Assembly (NCBI RefSeq): GCF_000003605.2 | Contig: NW_003158736.1 | Span: 85,503-115,278 of the forward strand | Origin: Saccoglossus kowalevskii | Lineage: Eukaryota > Hemichordata > Enteropneusta > Harrimaniidae | DNA: 29,776 nucleotides | Reading direction: 5' to 3' | Shown: one piece after another, positions 10,317-22,000 of the stretch | Numbering within the stretch: position 1 is the first letter of the stretch | Layout: every line of letters starts with the position of its first letter | Notes under the pieces: model-generated | The model's database searches: none | What the model saw: the letters and a program-made list of their open reading frames with translations, nothing else | What the model was told of the DNA's origin: nothing | Made by a program: the position numbers and the translations under genes

Positions 10317-10970
10317 GTTGTCATGGGAACATGTGATTTAATAGCATTCATATAGCTCACCTCTGTGTACAGGTCTGTTAATGGGGACGTGTGTTCGTTT
10401 TCATTGAGATGTTGTCAGCACCCACGCGAAGTCCTATGATGGAGTGTGGTCAAGTCCCAATGTAAATATCATCCCTACAACAGTACACAAAGTGGATTTC
10501 ATAGTGCCTTTATAATTACAAATATTTTTAAATCAGAAATAATAATTTGTAAAAACAGCTGGTACTACTAGTTACTAAGCACCTTGCTTTTGAACAAAAC
10601 AATTGATGGCCTGACTCAACGCATAATATAACTTTTTAAGGTTTGAGTATTTTTATGGAAATTTGTAAAACATTTACCCCAGAAGACCCTTGTACTACAT
10701 TTGATTCCAAAAAAGAATTTGTCATTTAGCTACAGAATAACGTTACCTATGAATCACTGTGTAGTCACACAAACCTTAGTGTGGATAGATATGATCAATT
10801 TCAAATCAACTATTTTGAATAGTACGACTATCATCACAGCAGTTTGATACGAAACGTAAGATGGTAAAACTCAAATCCCTGGGAAATCTGCGTAAGTCAC
10901 ACTGACTGAAGAAATTCATTTACTATAAAAGACATTTTGATTGATCCAATGGAATAAATTTGGCATACAA
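10317..10970 (+). other. Probable 3' UTR of the VMAC-like gene
   Basis: The sequence after the stop is AT-rich and non-coding. The first canonical AATAAA downstream is at 10953-10958, followed about 15 bases later by a T/G-rich stretch (TTTGTGTTTATTTT). This fits a cleavage and polyadenylation signal. Later AATAAA motifs also exist, so the end is tentative. Confidence 0.4.
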
Positions 10971-12396
10971 AGTTTGTGTTTATTTTCCATAAAAACACTT
11001 CGCACCTTTTTCAAAATAATTTTGAATTGGTAACTTGATTTTAAAACATAATCTTCTGAAAACCTCCTTGGATTGCCAAAATGAATGGGAAAAAAGCAGT
11101 GTCAGTAAGGGATGTATTAATAAATAGACCTCTGTGCAAAGTCATATGCAACTAATAAATGCTTTCAAGCAAATTACAGATCAACCATCTGTTAAAAAGC
11201 ACAAGTGGTCAGTAAGCCAAATATCTATGGTATGTTAGTGTGTCTATACATTTATATTTTAAACATTTAAAAAAAATTAAATGTTATTTCCATGGTTATT
11301 AGGTGTTTTGGGAATATCTTTATTTTTCCAGTTATTTAAAGATTGATTTGAAAATTTGTCAAATGTTATTGTTCCTGTATCACTTTGACCAAATTATTAA
11401 ATTCAGTTGATGTAATGTACTGGTAATATGGCCACCATAGCAGTAGGGCAAAATGTTTCATTTTCATTAAAATAAGTTTGAGATGCCCCTACCCCCTCCT
11501 CTTTTATTTTCTCTTATTTATATATTTAGTGAAATTGTTAGCTCAACAAAATTACAAGAATTTGTAGTCTGATTAGATTTTCCATATTTTTTTCATCCTT
11601 CAGTCATTTGGGTTTTCAAGAATTGATTATACGAGTCCTGTTTAGGAAATTTGTTTGTACATTGGCTTACCTCTGTGAAGTAAATATTGACATCGTAATA
11701 TTCTAGTCTAAGCTGGCCAAGCTGTCAATTTTATTGTTTTATATGATAATTCCTTCTAAAAATGATCCGACACAAACTTTCAATTATTTATTATGTTATG
11801 GAAATTTTCCAAGAAAAGGAAGAAGATTTGCGCTAGGTTTCGCTAAGAATTCCATAAATGAGGGTTGCGTAGAAAATGTCAGATCAGAAGTTGCCTTCTC
11901 ATTGGTTAGCAGCTTGTCAGTTGCGCTCCTCATTAGCATAAGCATCAACATACATTTCTTGGTGCTTTTTACATCAACGTTAGGAAAGCACAGTAGAATT
12001 GAGCAGGCAGAGGAATTTTACAAATTCCAGAAATTTTAAATAGAATTATTTTATAAAACAATAAAATTCTTACTACTTGTTCAGTTCTCCCTACCAATTT
12101 TCCACTACCACAGCTAATTTGCATATGATTGAAGTATTGTTTCTATTGTCTTGTTCATTTATCTTTTTCTTTTAAAATTGTTCCTAATTTTCTACCCAAT
12201 TCTAACACCTTACAGTGAGACCAATCAGAGAGCAGCTTATTTGTAGACAGATTTTTTCAACCTATCAAATTCTGCGTTAGTATATATACTTTGTCTTTGA
12301 TTATTATTATCCAAAACCAAGATGTATTCTTGAATACTATTGGCTAACATAGAGGATTTATAGTTTGTAGTATCCAATGAGCAAAGCCGTTATAAA
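10971..12396. other. Non-coding stretch downstream of the VMAC-like gene
   Basis: AT-rich sequence with no supported exon. The longest open frame (11734-12039, plus) shows no family resemblance and no splice context. I see nothing else here. Confidence 0.5.
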
Positions 12397-12398
12397 TA

Positions 12399-12576
12399 CT
12401 GTAAAATACTTTATTTTCACTGGGAATTAATTTTCACTAAAGGAAAGATTCAGTGAAAATAAAATCCAGCGAATATACCATTTTTTCTTTATTTTACTTT
12501 CAACAAATTCTATACAAAACGCCCAAAAAGTCTTTTCAGCGAAAATTAATTCCAGCTAAAACAAAGTATTTGACAG
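12399..12576. mobile_element. 178-bp MITE with long terminal inverted repeats and TA flanks
   Basis: The left end (CTGTAAAATACTTTATTTTC...) and the reverse complement of the right end (CTGTCAAATACTTTGTTTTA...) match over roughly 45 bases with a few differences. TA lies directly outside both ends (12397-12398 and 12577-12578), fitting a TA target-site duplication as in Tc1/mariner-related elements. A nested inverted segment, AATTTTCACT/CAGTGAAAAT, lies further in. It has no coding capacity. CTGTAAAAT...TTATTTTC-type MITEs are, to my knowledge, common in marine invertebrates. Confidence 0.75.
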
Positions 12577-12579
12577 TAG

Positions 12580-14080
12580 TCATTTTCATTCAAATAATTT
12601 GTTAACCAAACACAAACAAAAAACTCAAACTGAAAAAACTGGTGTCGTATGGCATGATAGCAAAGTGTAGAAGATACTTGGGTAATGTGTACGCAAGGAA
12701 AATACTCAAGATCATATGCAGTGCGCCCTCTAAGCCATTATGCTTTAGTAATCCACAGTGATTCTTTGTGATGCAAATTTTTTACAAAGTTTAAAAATAA
12801 AGAAAATCGGGTGTCACCACTTTTTACTTTTATGCCTTCAGAATCTCTAAAATACAATAATTATTTTTTTCTTGAATATCTTTCAAATGATTTAAAATTA
12901 CTAAAAAAAAATCAATCTGGTTAAAGGGCCTTTGATCAGATGAAACTGAACAGAAAGTTCATTATATATGCATGTGAAGTGCAATGAATTATGGGAATAT
13001 AAATGTTGGCAGGTTAATAAGCCTTTATTGTGATGCCTTCTCACATGTCTACCATGAAAAATGCATTATATATTCGAAATATATACTAAAATTGTATTTT
13101 TGTGAAATTTAGATTTCCTACACAGAAAGCTGAATATAATTTGTAATATCACACATTTGTATATATTGGAGATGCATATCAGTTGAATAAATGTCTTAAC
13201 TGTTAATTTGTTACAGCAGTAGAACTTGAATTCTTCATACAGTATGTGTTCTGTTACCAAACGTTTGCTCTTTTATATGTGACAATTGTCTATGGTCAAA
13301 ACTAGTAAAATTTTAATGATTTAAGTTACAAAGTAACAATAAATGCAGTTTTTGGTGTTACGTTACTTCCGCTTCTATTTCACATATGCTTTTAATAGAG
13401 CAAATATGATATCTGTTTATTTTATTGTTGGTATATATATCGTTTCAATTATCACTCCAGTCATTTCACATAGGAACCAAAAAAAAAGAACATGTTACTC
13501 ATCATTGGGTATCAAAAATGCAATTTTCATTAAAACTAAATCCATAATTAAATTTTAGAAATACAAATTGATCAGAAACTTAATATATCATTTTTCTGGG
13601 CTTTTTTTTTTTTTTAAACAACATTTAATTTATTTATTAACGTATTAGAAACATCTGTAGTTTAAACCTCACCATGGTTACTATAGTAACAGAAATAGAT
13701 TATATTTTATTTGGGGCTTAGGGGAAAAAAAATGTGTGTTTTTAAAGTGGCCGTTATGTTTTTCAGGTTTTATGTAAATAATGTATTTTACACACGTTCT
13801 ATGGTACCTATATCAGACAACACAGCGAGGTGAGAAATCAGTTTATGTGTACAAATCACATTTACTTTTATGGTGACATTTTGGTCATTTTTCAAGATTA
13901 GGTTTTACTGTGTATATAGAATGGTTTTACTTATACATTGTGTCAATATATATATTACATAATTTTGGCAATTCATGGAAACGGCTGTTTTCAAATGGCA
14001 TCAGCTTGTAAATTTCTAGTTACTGTATTCCTATATTTGAGGTGTATCGCAAATAGATTGTTTTTAGTTTTGTTGTAATT
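12580..14080. other. Non-coding intergenic stretch
   Basis: Very AT-rich, with many short stop-bounded frames and homopolymer runs. No exon, RNA gene or defined repeat was recognised. Confidence 0.5.
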
Positions 14081-14301
14081 TTAACTCTTTGAGTACAAAA
14101 AGTCAGTTTTTGTCACCACAATTTTAAACTGAATAAGTTTTTATAATTTATTTCAAAATTTTGATAAAACCATGTAGCCAATAAAAAATTACGTCTATTT
14201 GGTCCAAAATTATCAAAAAAAAATGTAAAAAAATTCATAAAAACAGACCAAATGTTGAATCAAAATTTTGGCGGGAAAAATTATGGTGCTCAATGGGTTA
14301 G
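14081..14301. mobile_element. About 221-bp MITE with TTAA-type ends
   Basis: The left end reads TTAACTCTTTGAGTAC and the reverse complement of the right end reads CTAACCCATTGAGCAC. The 15-base termini after the first base agree at 12 positions. The outer TTAA is intact on the left and decayed to TTAG on the right, suggesting a piggyBac-like TTAA target. Internal AT-rich arms include TTTGGTCCAAAA. No open frame. Confidence 0.55.
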
Positions 14302-14556
14302 GTCTTATTGTTGGTCTTTTGCATATGTGCTTCCAACACATCCAAGTCTTTCAATTTGCTCAAAAACTGCCTGTACTGTCTTGTAGTCAGTTTTTAAAAA
14401 AGAATTTTGTATCACTTGTAGTTACTTAAATATAGTCTTATATGGCTTGTCAGATTCTCAGCAAAAATGCAGTGTATGTCTGTTGTATACTTTATACCAT
14501 TTCATTGCAAGGAATTTTATTTTATTCAGTTCACGTTTTTTTGTTGTCGTGTATAT

Positions 14557-14584
14557 CCACAGTCCCTCTATCACGGGACTGTGG
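14557..14584. repeat. 28-bp hairpin, copy 2 of the dispersed palindrome
   Basis: CCACAGTCCC and GGGACTGTGG form a perfect 10-bp stem around TCTATCAC. Compared with the copy at 3622-3653, it keeps the full left arm through CTCTATCA but has lost about 8 bases of the right arm. It is therefore a deletion derivative of the same repeat. Confidence 0.7.
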
Positions 14585-15676
14585 TATATCTAACTTTTTA
14601 GATGGCATTGCATTGTAAGCATGGTTTCCATGGTAATAAAATTTGTATGTTGCATGCTGGGGAACTATGCATGACAGCATCATGGCTTCCAACATGGACT
14701 ATTTCTTGTAATTTTATAAACACCATGTTACAATATCATTCACAATATTTTTAATACCTGATATTTGTTTTACCGGGTTTATATATGGTATTTATTACCT
14801 TGGGGGGGGGGGGGGAGGGAATTAATTATTATATAATGCAAATGATGCAATTGCATATTTTTCTTGCACTAGTTAGGATTGATTAGCAAGTTCAGATCTG
14901 TATGTCTGACAGTGCCATCTAGTGGTAGGACTTTTAAAACTAGCAGCATGTCGGCTGATATAGCTCTGCTGTTTAAGATGCGAGTGGAATAGCTGTTTTT
15001 ATGATAACAATAGTCTTCAGGAAATTGAAGTTATCATTACTAAATGAATTAATTTGCCAGATGGAGGTTCATCCTAGGTACCCAGGTTAGCTGTTTTCAG
15101 GAAGTTGAAAATAGCATTGTTTACTTAAAAATTACCAAAATATTTACTAAGATTGGAAGTTACCACAACATGAACAGAGGTCCTAGCTATTTCCAATAAC
15201 TATTTGAAAATAGAATTTTAAACAAAATTTTAAAAATAATATCAATATATATTAAAAGTTTTCTTAAAATGAACAAAACGGAGAGAATCACTCAAGCTAC
15301 ATTTGTAGTGAATATGAAACCCATACGGCTGATTTAAAAAAAAAAAAAAATTTGAAGTTGACACTAATGGACAATCAGTAATATGAATAGACCAAGACAG
15401 ATGAATGGTAAATTGTTATTAAAAATATTTCTGATATTTTTTTATCTATTCAGTGACAGTAAATGCAAGCTTTGACCATGTTTCATATATGAATAGGTGA
15501 TTTCCATTCACTGCGAGAAAGCACGAAAGACACATTTTAATCGTTGGCCGCAAAAAAACAAATGATTTGATTTTGAGCTACTCTTTTTTCATAGTTCAAT
15601 TTTGAAATGTTTATCTTAAAGAGGAGGAATATGGCATTGAAATACCCTAACAATATTAAGAGTGCAAATACTTGTT

Positions 15677-15682
15677 TTTATT
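15677..15682 (-). terminator. Candidate FKTN polyadenylation signal
   Basis: A canonical AATAAA on the minus strand (TTTATT on the plus strand) lies about 160 nt past the FKTN stop. There is no strongly GU-rich element just after it, so another site further left is possible. Confidence 0.4.
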
Positions 15683-15842
15683 TGCAGAATTCCACAAATA
15701 TTCATTGGAGTATGAGACATCACATACAAAATTGGAGACCGTTGCCTTCATCTTGTTAACTTTGTATATTGTATTTGTTGTGTGTCAATATCTCATTATA
15801 ACACCCTCCCTCAAAACAAACCAATCCTGAATACAAATAATT

Positions 15843-16059
15843 TCAGCCAAATATCTGCATAACTTGAGACCATTCATTAGAATCCCAATACCCATTTTCC
15901 TGCACATTTGGTGGGTTTTTTTTCCAGTCCCATTCCATGACCCTCGTATTCCAGTCTTTCCCGTAGTTTGCCTCTATATATGCTTGACTTTGGCACGGCA
16001 CTCGTACTTTCATCCCCAGAAACTCCGTCCAACAGAGTGTGAATCGAGGAAATACGTAC
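15843..16059 (-). CDS. FKTN: FKTN exon 7, C-terminus and stop
   Basis: The acceptor TTTCCTAG|G supplies the last base of Lys369, followed by [43 protein letters not shown] and ends QIFG, with TGA at 15845-15843. This matches the fukutin C-terminus essentially end to end, so the gene is complete at its 3' side. Confidence 0.95.
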
Positions 16060-19000
16060 CTAGGAAATATGAATGATATGAAGATGATAAATCAGCTTTG
16101 TAAAAAATGTTATGGAGGTGTCGCTATTCAAATTCAATATGCCGCTAACTGACTACGTGCAAGTGCCGTACTGTATATAAGGAAATACAGAAAGCCTGCT
16201 CATAAAGAAAGAATAACAAGTCACTGTTACACGTAAATTTTTGATGAGTTGAATGTCAGAATCAGAATTGGGGTTCAAGGCTGAATAATACACAACTAAA
16301 TAAAAAATAATGGCTGCAGTGGAAGCCCAGGTGCAAATCTGAAGTTAGACCACCAATAATAATAATAATAGACTTCTGCTGTATAGAATAAGATATAAAA
16401 ATTATTTTATTTCATAAAAAATATTCTGGTAGAACATTTGGACAAATGATTGGTTGGTAAATTATGGCCTAACATGATCATTGGGAGTTACAGCGCCCTC
16501 GCTGATTTATTCACTTCCACATGAGCTGAGTGAATCTGTCAAAAAGAGCACAGTACCTCATTTAAACTGAGCTAGGTTACTTCTGTTTGATTTGACAGGA
16601 TATGTTAATTATTATAAACATGGCAAACATTCTATCATAAATATGAAGGCTGCTTGTTTATTTGAAGTCATGATTACCGGTATGAGGCAGATAGCTCCCA
16701 TATAACTTTTAAAGTTTTAGAATTTAAAGTATAAATAATAGCATGTATAGATATTGAAATTGTCAGGAATTTTGCAAGTCGTCGAAAATTATGAAATTTT
16801 GACGAAGTGAAAATTTCTCTGAGGGTCGAATGACATGTCAGCAAAATTCATTAAATTTTGTCTTTACAAATGCCAGAAAATCATCAAATCACATTCCTAG
16901 TAGCAAACATTTAGCGGTTTAGAATATATGCAATTTATTTGTTTATAATCACTGATAAACAATGGTGAAAAAGTATTTTCATTCATTTTCATTTTGTGTC
17001 CCCGCTATTTTAGTACACTTTCAAACAAAAATTATTGAATGAATGAAGTGTAATATAATCATTCCATGGAATGAGAGTACCCAATGATATATTCTAGTAC
17101 AGTATAATGCAAACAGCGCCCCCTTGAGGTAATATTTAAAAACATGCACGATGAGCACTTACTTGAATTTTTTTGCTGATTTCACTTGTGTTCCACCATT
17201 CCACATAGTGTTACCTTCTTCATAGAAGAAAAAAATATCAAGTTTGATATCATCTGCCAAGAAAGATAACTCAAAACTGTCTTCTCTCTGAATAAGAAAC
17301 ATTAGAACTTACTTATTATTAAAAATATATAATGTTTTACAAATATGACTTTTTTTCTAAGATTTTGATCAATTATTTCCATTTGGCTCAAAATAATTGT
17401 GAAATTGTTGAAAAAATCATTAAAGTGTGCAAAATGTTGACGGGGTAAAATTATGCCATTCAAAGAATTAAGGTACTGTAAGGTACTCAATTTCATAAGA
17501 GACATATTTCTGTCAGGGGAAGTCGCAAAATTGTGTTGCAGTGAACATTTCATTTGGACTCTCCAAGATAGCCGGTCACAGTCACAGGGTCTTAGGAAAT
17601 CAGAGTGACTTTCATTTGGGTCCTAGGGAGTCACAGTCACTTTCATTGGGGTTCTAAGGAGTCACAGAGACTTTTATTGGGGTCCTAGTACCTAAGTCAC
17701 AGCGACTTCCATTGAAGTTCTGGTGAGTCACATGGACCTTTGCAGGATTCGTCTTCATGAATCTTCTCAAATTGCAAAAATTATTAGTGGCAAAAGTAAA
17801 ATGGTTTACAGTACATAATATACAAACATTTTCAAATGGTGACAAGCATTTTGAAGAGATTATCAGACAGTTTTGTGAAGTGTAATATACCGGTAAGTGT
17901 TAATAGTTTTGTTTTTCATCACATGGCCATGGTACACAAAAAAAAATATTTAGAGTCAAAGATTTTATTATTAGTTATTCATATTAAACGTCATCATTTG
18001 GTGTATGTTAGAACAGCAAAAACATATTTAACACTTTGCTAAGAAAGGTAATAATTGAGACAATTATCTAAAACCATCAGCGGTTGTAACTGGCAGGGAT
18101 TTCATCTTAAATAACACAAGGGTTAAGATCATTACAAATCAGCCAATATTTATTTCGCAGACACTCAGATTTTGTTCGAAGTTAGTACAAGACACAGTGG
18201 CACATGGATAGACATTATTTCACTTAAAGCAGGAATTGAGTCCCAAGCGACGATAACAACACACGCTAAAAATGCAAAGGCTCATGGGTAGACACTTGTT
18301 TGTAAACAATGACACGCTATGGCCATCTGACACATGCACAGGTGACAACACCCCCACTTTAATCAGATCTTCGTGTCTCTTTGTTCCCAAAAATGTATAA
18401 TCAACAGTAGCTCAGAAGACATGACGAGGCTGCTGGCCATCAAACACAATACATAGTGACCGATTGATAATAACAATGTACCAGTAGTTTGTACTTTTCT
18501 ATGTTCAATGCCATGTTTGACTCGCAGGTCAGTTGGTAACAGTAATGTCAATGAGGAAATAAATTCAATCTGTTTTACCTTGCCAAAAATATGTTTTAAA
18601 TGTAATCCACTCATCTGTAATGCTGGTATTAATCGTACATCGTAATCTTTTATCCATATACCGATATCAACATCTTTGCTGTGACTGATGGTGTTGCATT
18701 CTCGAAACCAACCTACAAATAAAGAAACCATCTTTCAATAAAAACAAACTGTTAACAGAAACAAAAACAAAAGTTTATTTCCTAGATACAGGATTTAGAG
18801 TATTTGCATACTGGTCTTCTGCTAACCCATTGCATTGATTTGAGTTGTGTCATTATCACCTCATGATTATGTACGAGGTGATTGGATTTGGACAAATGAA
18901 TGCAAGGTATCTAACACTAGAAGACCTGTGATTCTGCTGCGAAAATGAATAAACTGGCTTAAATAGTGAATCGAGATCACACGACAGTGAGCACTGTCAA

Positions 19001-22000
19001 TAGATTCTGCAATACGCCTAGACATGAATACTGCCACCTTAAGGTAGTACAGTAATTATTTTGTTTTTATACATATTTATTAAAAAGACAATTGTACACC
19101 CTTAAAGATACAATATGGACAAGAACATGTAACTTTTAGTATTGTCATTCGATATTAATAATTACATTGAACTATGTCATGACCTGAAAACGGTGTTCTT
19201 GTAGCATACATCAGGGTATTCATTTGATGAAATAATTAAATTCTCTAAATACGCATTGCATCAGCTATTTTTGTACATACAATAACAAACACAGCACATG
19301 CATAGCAGCGGTTTTGATTTCTCATCTAATGAACATTGTTGTGTGTCCTGCAAATACAACGCTATCGGTAGTTTATTTTATTTCGATAAATCATAATTCG
19401 ATTTGTTCTACACTATAGAATATCAAACAGCAATATTATGTTTTTGTTGATATCGTGTCTTTAAAATAGTCACAAGTTATCAAACAAACTTACCAAGGCA
19501 AGTTCCACTACTCAACCAAAACTGAATTCCAATCTGGTCCAGCAACTCTTTTGCCTTGGAAAGTAAATTCTTGGCTTTGACTCTAAAATGTACAGCATCA
19601 GCGCTGTTATCGTCCCCGTTTTTATCCAAGAATTCTTTGGCCCTTGCGTAGTTACATTCTATAAATTGTGAATGCGGAACTTGTTCCAGAAATAAGGTTG
19701 GATATCTTGGAACATTTATCTTCAATCCGTCAGCTTTGAATTGCATAATTTCCATTCTGAAAGTGGGGAAAAGAAGTTACAGTATGAACCATCAAAATTC
19801 TGAAAATATATCTAAAACTATCACCTTCAGTGAATAGGAGAAAAATCAACTTAAGAAACATTTTAGAAAAGAGGCTTATAACAGTCAAAACAGTTACATA
19901 ACAGTAGTTTCTTTTCTATTATGTAAAATTGGTCCTCGTTTCATATGAGAATATATTTCCAAGGTTACGGTATGAGAAAAACAAATTAAAGGGGCATTGG
20001 CTGTATTTGTGTATGCACAAATTAGTACATATTTTTTTAATCCATGAAATTCAGAGCCAAAATAACCTTTTGTTGTACAAAAAAGGGGAAACAAATGATG
20101 ATATGTCCTGCAGCAAGGTGAATAGTTTATACAATAGCATGAAAACCACCCGGAAAATAATTTTCAACCCAGAATTTATTTTCCAACTATTAATGTAGAG
20201 CATCCAATGTAGAGCACCCTGTGTGTGTTCATAATGGTAATTTTTGTCTCTGTAGTAATGTTGTACACTTGGTAGCATTCATGGAGCTCTATTGGGTTCT
20301 TAGGACTTTTATGTTGATTTATTTGATGCTTCGATTCATGTACCGTAATTCAGAACAGAAGTGAATTTTTGTGAATCCATGTGCATTTGAACATTATTCA
20401 AAAGTGTTCAAAAGAAAGAAATTTCAATATACATGTGTACAATCAAATGGGAAGCCAATTTGATTGCCAGCATTCAACATTAAAATTTGAATGTACCAGT
20501 ATATATTACCCACAATTCAAAGCATCAAATATTTCACATAGTAATCCCAAGATTCTATGAAGGTCTATGAATGCTCATTAGACTCATTATTAAGATTTTT
20601 AAATATTTCAATTAGTGGTCAGTTCTGCTTTTATTTTCCTTACATGTAAAGTAAAATCGTCCGATTTGCACTATTTCTCTAGGGCTAGCCATTCATGGCC
20701 ATCCCTACATCCCTGTGTGTGATTGTGTTGGGAAAAGCTGTATTTGAGATCACTTAAATTAAATGATTTGATTGGGTGTGCCAATGAGCTGAATCTATCA
20801 ATTGGCATTTCTGTAACTAGAACTCGCATCAATTTCAAATTTAAAGCCATTGATTTTGCCATCATATCACGTCATATCTTAACTGACAAAACACACAACC
20901 TGCGTTCAATTTCCCACTTGACTTTGTGTTCCATTTACAAAGGAAACACAACACAGTATGCACTATTGTGTTTGATTTCATTGACAGTGATTCAGTCTAA
21001 TAGTGGAAATTATGCCAAGGTATAATGAAAAAGTGGCGACAGAATAAATGAACCTTGGCTGGCAAAGAAAAAGTCATACAATTCAAAAGCCCAGTGCCAT
21101 GCAATGCAAGATTCAGTTTTTGGTCACCTTCCATATATTCCCAGTTGAATATGCCCTCTAGAGGTCAAACACATACATACTCTTGTTTTCAAGTCAAATA
21201 TGTCTAAAACGAAAATTCTCTGGAGCAGCATTATAAATAAATAGTAATTTCTTACTTGTCATAAGCACCAGCATGTTGACCAATCAAAACCGCTGATAGA
21301 TTAAGTCCTATTGTTTCAATATGTGAATCAAACGTATCCTGCAGTGTAATTGGTCCATGCCACCAGTAATTGTCATTTCTCTCAAAGAATATGACTAAAT
21401 GTATAACATGATGACTATTAATGAATAAATAATGCAGAGACACGTCTATTGCATTCATACTCGGTACTGATAGCAAGCGTGGATCTTGCCCTGTTGTATG
21501 TGTCCATGTAAAGCCGTTCTTTTTGAGTGTGACTAAAAATTGAGTCTGAAAATGAGAATAAAATAAATCCGTCAATTTTTTTTGTGTTCCAAATCTTCTC
21601 CATCTTCATAAGATAAGCGTATGCAAGTTAGATATCTATGTACCATGATAGGCAAAGAATATCTAAGGTAACATGAATACTGCCATCTTATGGTGATACA
21701 AAAATTACTTTGTTTTTATACTTAAAAAACAATTGTATATCCTTGAAGATGGATGAGAATATGTTATTTTTAGTATTGTTGTTTGACAGCACTGGACTAT
21801 GATTATTATATTTCGTTATCTGAACTGTTTTATTTTCTTGTGATTTGATCATTTTGAGCATTTGAACAGGTCAGCAGACAATGTGTTAAAGGACCTTTGT
21901 TTCTTTGCGCTTGTCTGAGTCTGAAGGGCTGAATCCGAGGCTCAGTATAAGGATTAGTTAGTACAGCAAAATTATGACAGAGGTGGTTCATCTGTTGACA

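Larger units (their letters stand above)
14302..15842. other. Intergenic stretch beyond the FKTN 3' end
   Basis: No gene was recognised. It contains a hairpin related to the one at 3622 (14557-14584) and a run of 14 G at 14803-14816. Its right-hand part (about 15650-15842) should be the FKTN 3' UTR. Confidence 0.5.

Noticed and set aside
11734-12039. 101-codon plus-strand open frame.
   Set aside because: AT-rich, no recognisable domain or homolog, no splice sites. Its length is unremarkable.
17654-17845. 63-codon minus-strand open frame in FKTN intron 5.
   Set aside because: It overlaps the degenerate 31-bp tandem array and has no splice-compatible similarity to fukutin.
18363-18578. Continuation of the FKTN exon 5 frame to the stop near 18363.
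   Set aside because: The sequence after GGCAAG|GTAAAA no longer resembles fukutin, while exon 6 at 17287 resumes the family sequence in the right phase.
18857-18884. Short hairpin (ATCACCTC...GAGGTGAT).
   Set aside because: An 8-bp stem in a long AT-rich intron is within chance expectation, with no flanking duplication or second copy.
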